Assembly: GCF_023716865.1 (NCBI RefSeq)
Contig: NZ_CP092417.1
Coordinates: 2,334,001-2,398,000 of the forward strand
Direction of reading: 5' to 3'
DNA from: Endozoicomonas sp. SCSIO W0465
Lineage (GTDB): Bacteria; Pseudomonadota; Gammaproteobacteria; Pseudomonadales; Endozoicomonadaceae
Length of the DNA: 64,000 nucleotides
Part shown: one piece after another, positions 58,883 through 64,000 of the stretch
Position numbering within the stretch: the first letter of the stretch is position 1
Layout of the letters: every line of letters begins with the position of its first letter
Made by a program: the position numbers and the translations under genes
The notes under the pieces: model-generated
The model's input: only the letters and a program-made list of their open reading frames with translations
Told to the model about the DNA's origin: nothing
Databases searched by the model: none

Positions 58883-59239
58883 GAAACAGCAAAAGTACTG
58901 AGGTTTGAAAAACTCTCTGGCCTACCCGCTTTGGAAAATGAACGTCTATCGCTTAATGATAATATTGACCAGATGCGCACACGGATCAACGTTCTGAACC
59001 AAAGGCTGAAGCAAGAGCAGGAGCAGAAGAATGTGGCAAAACGATCGGGTTGTACGCAGTCCTGAATCGGCGGATAAGGCTATGCAGTTGCTACTAACTG
59101 ACAGTGCAAGCAGTGGAGGAAAGTTTTACTACCGATACAGCCCGTTCATCCTGAGCGGAGTCGCAGGACAGGAGCACTGCACTTCGACTCCGCTTAATAT
59201 AGCCGCAACTGATATTCACTCTGGCCTGTCTTGCAACCC

Positions 59240-61582
59240 ATGGATATACCACCCTACACTGCTCATCAAACCGGGTTGACCGGTGCAGGCTGTACCGTTT
59301 CAACTGACGACGGAAGCCCTGTAAGGCCAGTAACCACCCCTGTTATAAGCGGGTCCATTGAGGGGATGGACCCGGTTGCTGGCCAATCGATCTTAACAAG
59401 AAATGTACAAAGGGCGACGGTGGCAGAGACTTTTGGCCGGGAATTATCGCAACATAACAACACCGTAAGTACCATGACCTCCCCGGATAACCAGGCCAAT
59501 CGGACAACCACCCACCCGCACGAAAAACTGCAAAGCCCGCTGACAGCACGGCCTGTCTCTGACACCAACGTTCATCCGGATCGGTCAAACCCTCTGAATG
59601 AACTACCGATACGGGCTGCCTGTCGCTTCAACCGGATTGCCTGGTTACAGGAGTTACTGGCGGGAGACCCGGCGTTAGCTTATCGGGCATCGGGTTTGCC
59701 ACGTGGGAATTGGGTATACCCGCTGCACATCGCTGCCCAGGAAGGGCACATCGACTGCCTGCAAGCCCTGATCGATGCCGGGGCGGATCTCAACGCCGCT
59801 ACTAAGAATGGCGTCACCCCGCTGTACATCGCTGCTTGGAAAGGGCATATCGACTGCCTGCAAGCCCTGATCGATGCCGGGGCGGATCTCAATGCGGCTT
59901 GTGTGGATGGCTTCACCGCACTGTTCATCGCTGCCCAGGAAGGGTACATCGACTGCCTGCAAGCCCTGATCGATGCCGGGGCGGATCTCAATGCCGCTAC
60001 TAAGAATGGCGACACCCCGCTGCACATCGCTGCCTGGAAAGGGCACATCGGCTGCCTGCAAGCCCTGATCAATGCCGGGGCGGATCTCAATACCGCTAAT
60101 AAGAATGGCGTCACCCCGCTGCACATCGCTGCCTGGAAAGGGCACATCGACTGCCTACAAGCCCTGATTGCTGCCGGGGCGGATCTCAATGTCGCTAATG
60201 ATGATGACGTCACCCCGCTGTACATCGCTGCCTGGAAAGGGCGCATCGACTGCCTGCAAGCCCTGATCGCTGCCGGGGAGGATCTCAATGCCGCTAATGA
60301 TCATTACGGCACCCCGCTGCGCATCGCTGCCTATGAAAGGCACATCGACTGCCTGCAAGCCCTGATCGCTGCCGGGGCAGATCTCAATGCTGCTACTAAG
60401 TATGGCGTCACCCCGCTGTACATTGCTGCCGAGAATGGGTACATCGACTGCCTGCAAGCCCTGATCGCTGCCGGGGCGGATCTTAATGCCGCTAATGAAG
60501 ATGGCGACACCCCGCTGTACATCGCTGCCCGGAAAGGGCGCATCGACTGCCTGGAAGCCCTGATCAATGCTGGGGCGGATCTCAATGCCGCTAATGAAGA
60601 TGGCGACACCCCGCTGTACATCGCTGCCCGGAAAGGGTGCATCGACTGCCTGGAAGCCCTGATCAATGCTGGGGCGGATCTCAATGCCGCTGGCCTCACC
60701 GCGCTGTACGTGGCTGCCCGTAACGGCCATCTGGAGTGCTTAAAACTGTTGATTGCCAGCAAGGCAATGAAAACCATGCTTCTGCACGCTGCTCTGGGCG
60801 GACAAACCAAGGTTCTGGCGGAGATATTAGCCAACCTGAGTATACTCGAGGAACCCGACAAATCTGAGGCTATCCTACTGGTTCTGAATATAGCCGACCC
60901 GGACGGTAGAACTCAGTTGTTTTGGGCTGCACAATTCGGACAAAGAAAGGCTGTAGACCAGTTTCTGGATGCCCTGAATGGACTACCGGAGGAGAACAAG
61001 CCCGGGGCTATCAGGGTGGTACTGGGCGCGGCAGACCGATTCGGCAGAACACCGCTTTATATGGCTGCTGCATTTGGTCACGATAAGATTGTTACCCGGT
61101 TGCTGGCTGCTCTGGCAAAAACACAAACGCCAGATACCATCGCTGCCCTGGTAAACGCCGCTGATCTGTTTGGGAAAACACCTGTCGTGCAAGCTCGCTC
61201 CGGGGGGCATTCCGGGATTACACGCCTGTTGACCAGAGCCTTGCCAGGTGCGGTCTACACAGAGGGGGAGACAAGAGATGCTCACACTGTGGTTGAGCTT
61301 TTCAACGATGCCCTTTTACGCCTGAATACAGTGTCAGAATCAGCCAGGCTGACTGCTGTTATGGCAGCGCTTTCTCATGCCAGAGAAGACGTGCTATCAA
61401 CGCTGGATGTGGCCGATCTGGAAAGATACGACACCCTGGTAGTTGAGTTACTGGCGGCCCTGAAAAGGCTGTCAGAAGCACCCGGAGACGCATCAAGGAA
61501 TCATGTCATCCTCCAGCTTATGGATTGCCTCTGTGCGGCGGGGGGCACCGGGTTTTCATATAGTGTAACTATTCAGCACTGA
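59240..61582 (+). pseudogene. Ankyrin-repeat protein ANK4, truncated by IS66
   Basis: Leader MDIPPYTAHQTGLTGAGCTV, linker and cap as in ANK3, then about ten tandem 33-residue ankyrin units (59720-60700) and part of the C-terminal region (LTALYVAARNGHLECLKLLIA ... CLCAAGGTGFSYS). At 61565 it enters the IS66 end, which adds VTIQH and a stop. About 350 residues present in the ANK3 C-terminus are missing and do not resume beyond the IS66 copies. The 780-residue product may still be made and keeps the leader and array. Confidence 0.88.
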
Positions 61583-63172
61583 GCAAAGGCATATTACAGT
61601 AATTCCGAACAGCTCTATGAAGTGATTGATATATGTCCATTCCCTGTTTTCTGGCAGACGACAAATAGCTGCGAATCCGTGCAAACATAGAACCACCGTC
61701 TGCACTCCTGAAGCAGCCTGAGATTTTCTGCTTTAACTTGGCCATTCGAACATCCCGCTCACTGCCATTGTTATCGAAGGGAATGGTAAAATCTGACATG
61801 AAGCGCAGTGTCTCAGCCTTGAACTCAGTGAGTCGTTTGAAGAGATTGTAAGCTTTAGTATTCTTGACTTTCTTGCGCTTAAGCTCCTCTCGTTGCTTCT
61901 CCATATAGACGACTTCTTTCATTAGAGCCCGCTGAAGCAACCGGTCATAAATCTTCTCGATTCGTTCACAGACAACACTTGGCATCTGTAGCATACCTAT
62001 GGTCTTAAAGCCCTTGCAGTAATGCCAGGAAAGCCTCAGTAGCTTCATCAATCGCAACGCCAGTTGATTGCTGTCCCTATCAACAACACCCAAAAGCTCC
62101 CTCAGGTGATGGGCATTGCAAAGTACGTGAGTTGCCGCATATGCAAAATAGGATTTCCAATGATCATGAACCAGAACGCCTGCAAATGTTAGCAGTATGC
62201 CCATCGTGTCCATGGCCTCACGACCTCGCTTTTCAGACAAGTAGTAGAGCGTCCATTGTTCATCCCGCATAACGTGTAGCCAGTGCAAAGAGCCCTCGGC
62301 CCGCATACCCGTTTCATCGGCTCCGGCAACAGACGATTCCCGCAAGGCGTCACGAATAACCTCTTCAGTAGAAGCCAGATTTTCATAGGTTCTGGCCACA
62401 AAATTGGCGACAGTGCCTGCACTTACACTCATTTTATAGAGAGTATTAAAATACTCTGACACGCGCTTAAAAGGCAGGAAATGGTATTGGTTAAGATAGA
62501 CGGCCATAGCCTGTGTGGCTGAGCCATATTGTGCGGCAGCGGTAACACCTTCCGGGAATTCAGCCTGATTCCGACAACCACAAGTGCAGATTTTTACTTC
62601 AGCTCTATGGGCCGTTACTTCAAATTCACCCGGTCTCCCTGGTTCAAACACCTGTCGTTCAATATATTTGACCGGCTCACTATCAAGAAGAGACGCCTGA
62701 CATTTATTGCATTCTTTAACCGGAAGGTACTCAATATAGTCAGGGATATCGACCTGTTTAAGACAAGTGCCCTGATGCCCTTTCTTTCCACCGGCTTTAT
62801 TACCAGAAGACTGTCTCAGACTTTTAGGATTGGGTTTTTCATCCGATGGATCGGTACCTTTATCTGCGGAAAGGTCGTCAGAATGATCTGGAGAATTACT
62901 GTTTTTACAAGGTTTTTGATAACCATCAGACGATGGCGGCTTGCTGCTGTTTTGACTGTTCTTGCCAACCTTTTCTTCCAATTCTCGACATCGCTCTTCC
63001 AGACAGGCAACTCTCATCCGCAGCTCTGCATTCTCTTTCAAGAGAATCTCAGCCGACATAGTTGCGGGTAGTTCTGGAATCATGCTGGCGAATATTGTGG
63101 AAAAATGGTGCTTAAGAGGATGGTATAAAAATCAGAAAATTCCAGATTTATGTGGGGGTGCTGAACAGTTAC
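61565..63172 (-). mobile_element. IS66-family element C, complete
   Basis: 1608 bp, same ends and gene as copy B. Flanks CATATAGT (left) and CATTCTTT (right) are not a duplication, so a rearrangement followed insertion. Confidence 0.93.
61569..63083 (-). CDS. IS66-family transposase (TnpC type), copy C
   Basis: 504 residues, identical in sequence to copy B, with all zinc-finger and DDE motifs. The stop lies in the terminal repeat. Confidence 0.95.
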   Translation of the reverse strand: MIPELPATMSAEILLKENAELRMRVACLEERCRELEEKVGKNSQNSSKPPSSDGYQKPCKNSNSPDHSDDLSADKGTDPSDEKPNPKSLRQSSGNKAGGKKGHQGTCLKQVDIPDYIEYLPVKECNKCQASLLDSEPVKYIERQVFEPGRPGEFEVTAHRAEVKICTCGCRNQAEFPEGVTAAAQYGSATQAMAVYLNQYHFLPFKRVSEYFNTLYKMSVSAGTVANFVARTYENLASTEEVIRDALRESSVAGADETGMRAEGSLHWLHVMRDEQWTLYYLSEKRGREAMDTMGILLTFAGVLVHDHWKSYFAYAATHVLCNAHHLRELLGVVDRDSNQLALRLMKLLRLSWHYCKGFKTIGMLQMPSVVCERIEKIYDRLLQRALMKEVVYMEKQREELKRKKVKNTKAYNLFKRLTEFKAETLRFMSDFTIPFDNNGSERDVRMAKLKQKISGCFRSADGGSMFARIRSYLSSARKQGMDIYQSLHRAVRNYCNMPLLSAE

Positions 63173-63635
63173 CATTCTTTAACCGGAAGGTACTCAATAT
63201 AGTCAGGGATATCGACCTGTTTAAGACAAGTGCCCTGATGCCCTTTCTTTCCACCGGCTTTATTACCAGAAGACTGTCTCAGACTTTTAGGATTGGGTTT
63301 TTCATCCGATGGATCGGTACCTTTATCTGCGGAAAGGTCGTCAGAATGATCTGGAGAATTACTGTTTTTACAAGGTTTTTGATAACCATCAGACGATGGC
63401 GGCTTGCTGCTGTTTTGACTGTTCTTGCCAACCTTTTCTTCCAATTCTCGACATCGCTCTTCCAGACAGGCAACTCTCATCCGCAGCTCTGCATTCTCTT
63501 TCAAGAGAATCTCAGCCGACATAGTTGCGGGTAGTTCTGGAATCATGCTGGCGAATATTGTGGAAAAATGGTGCTTAAGAGGATGGTATAAAAATCAGAA
63601 AATTCCAGATTTATGTGGGGGTGCTGAACAGTTAC
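63173..63635 (-). mobile_element. IS66-family element D, 463-bp remnant
   Basis: It holds only the transposase-start end of the element, from inside tnpC (codon for VKE...) to the terminus GTGCTGAACAGTTAC. Copy C lies where the rest should be. Its gene fragment (63169-63546) encodes MIPELPATMSAEILLKENAE ... EYLPVKE and is non-functional. Confidence 0.9.
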
Positions 63636-63721
63636 AATGAACAACCAGCTTGGTTACACTATGCCTGCGTCGGAGGTAGTCTTTTAACAAATCTTTGTTT
63701 TGCGCACTCACTTTATAATGA

Positions 63722-63757
63722 CCATTAATAGCTAGTAATATAAAGATTATATTAATG
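63722..63757. other. AT-rich hairpin upstream of tnpB
   Basis: CATTAATA and TATTAATG arms around about 20 nt, some 20 nt before the tnpB ATG. It could be a subterminal hairpin of an IS200/IS605-type element or simply the promoter region. Confidence 0.4.
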
Positions 63758-63776
63758 AGCACTTAAATATCAAACC

Positions 63777-64000
63777 ATGCTGAGAGCCACCAAAGTACGA
63801 ATCTATCCAACAGCAGAGCAGGCGGATTTTCTCAACCGTCAGTTTGATGCTGTCCGATTCGCCTGGAATAAGGCTCTGGCTATCAAGACTCACTACTACA
63901 GGGTGCGGAATCAAAACCTTTCACCAAGGAAGCACCTAAAGCCATTGCTGGCAACGGCCAAGAAAAGCCGGAAGTACTCATGGTTGAAGAATGCTGATTC
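63777..64000 (+). CDS. tnpB: IS605-type TnpB (OrfB), 5' part
   Basis: 75 codons, open to the window edge: MLRATKVRIYPTAEQADFLN, RQFDAVRFAWNKALAIKTHY, then a basic stretch (PRKHLKPLLATAKKSRKYSW). This is the characteristic N-terminus of TnpB, the RNA-guided nuclease of IS200/IS605 elements and relative of Cas12. The RuvC and zinc-finger parts would lie beyond the window. No tnpA is seen to the left. Confidence 0.85.
   Translation, partial: MLRATKVRIYPTAEQADFLNRQFDAVRFAWNKALAIKTHYYRVRNQNLSPRKHLKPLLATAKKSRKYSWLKNAD

Larger units (their letters stand above)
53169..59065 (+). pseudogene. Coiled-coil protein CC3, internally deleted and twice interrupted
   Basis: ATG 53169 starts MHMPSMPAERRPAQSTAV. 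The N-terminal block matches CC1, but about 330 residues, including the PPxY linker and most of the coiled coil, are missing in frame (GEPVTGG of CC1 is joined as EPISGGKKAVLNLANRGADG). The frame is broken after INQRIELV by a 190-bp insert (54280-54469), resumes as KKECNDYWKEYGRQ (54477-54633), is broken again after SLETA by IS66 DNA (54634-58882), and ends at 58891-59065 (KVLRFEKLSGLP ... KRSGCTQS). All pieces join in frame once the inserts and duplications are removed. Confidence 0.9.

Overview
The window reads as the chromosome of a host-associated marine gammaproteobacterium of the Endozoicomonas type. This is inferred from gammaproteobacterial-style metabolic genes beside eukaryote-like proteins (ankyrin arrays and a TRAF-architecture protein) and a heavy load of insertion sequences. 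No rRNA, tRNA or CRISPR array was seen.

Region 1 (1-9.8 kb): a MITE-like inverted repeat; a divergent AmrB/AmrS pair of the AmmeMemoRadiSam system; a 602-residue protein with the full order of a eukaryotic TRAF (cysteine-rich ring-like part, TRAF zinc fingers, coiled coil, TRAF-C/MATH-like end); a YkgJ-type cysteine-cluster protein; a group II intron with its maturase, inserted exactly into a dispersed palindromic repeat; a LamB-type maltoporin; and a DUF2244 membrane protein.

Region 2 (10-38.3 kb): a 648-residue orphan, then maltose and glycogen metabolism. malE-malF-malG-malK-malQ run leftward. glgP-glgB-glgX and pgm-glgC-glgA-glgB2 run rightward. Together they import maltodextrin, rearrange it (MalQ), make ADP-glucose and glycogen (Pgm, GlgC, GlgA, GlgB) and degrade glycogen (GlgP, GlgX). 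Four of these genes are broken as read: malE and glgX by two nearly identical 1498-bp IS50-like elements (9-bp target duplications), glgB2 by a 1032-bp IS1595-type element (8-bp duplication), and glgC by a frameshift in a G-run within its nucleotide-binding loop. The intact duplications show that the IS insertions are recent.

Region 3 (38.3-40 kb): a DUF2726/zinc-ribbon membrane protein and a cold-shock-domain protein, with two gene-free stretches.

Region 4 (40-61.6 kb): a tandem array alternating large ankyrin-repeat genes (ANK1-4) with a second family of coiled-coil genes (CC1-3): ANK1-CC1-ANK2-CC2-ANK3-CC3-ANK4. The spacers are conserved, every ANK protein starts with the same leader of about 60 residues, and the copies are at different stages of repeat expansion, deletion and IS disruption. 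This is the best candidate for an undescribed system, probably a family of host-directed proteins.

Region 5 (54-64 kb): nested IS66 (single-gene, 1608 bp) copies, an IS4-type element, a 190-bp MITE-like insert and, at the right edge, the start of an IS605-type tnpB. These break CC3 and ANK4.
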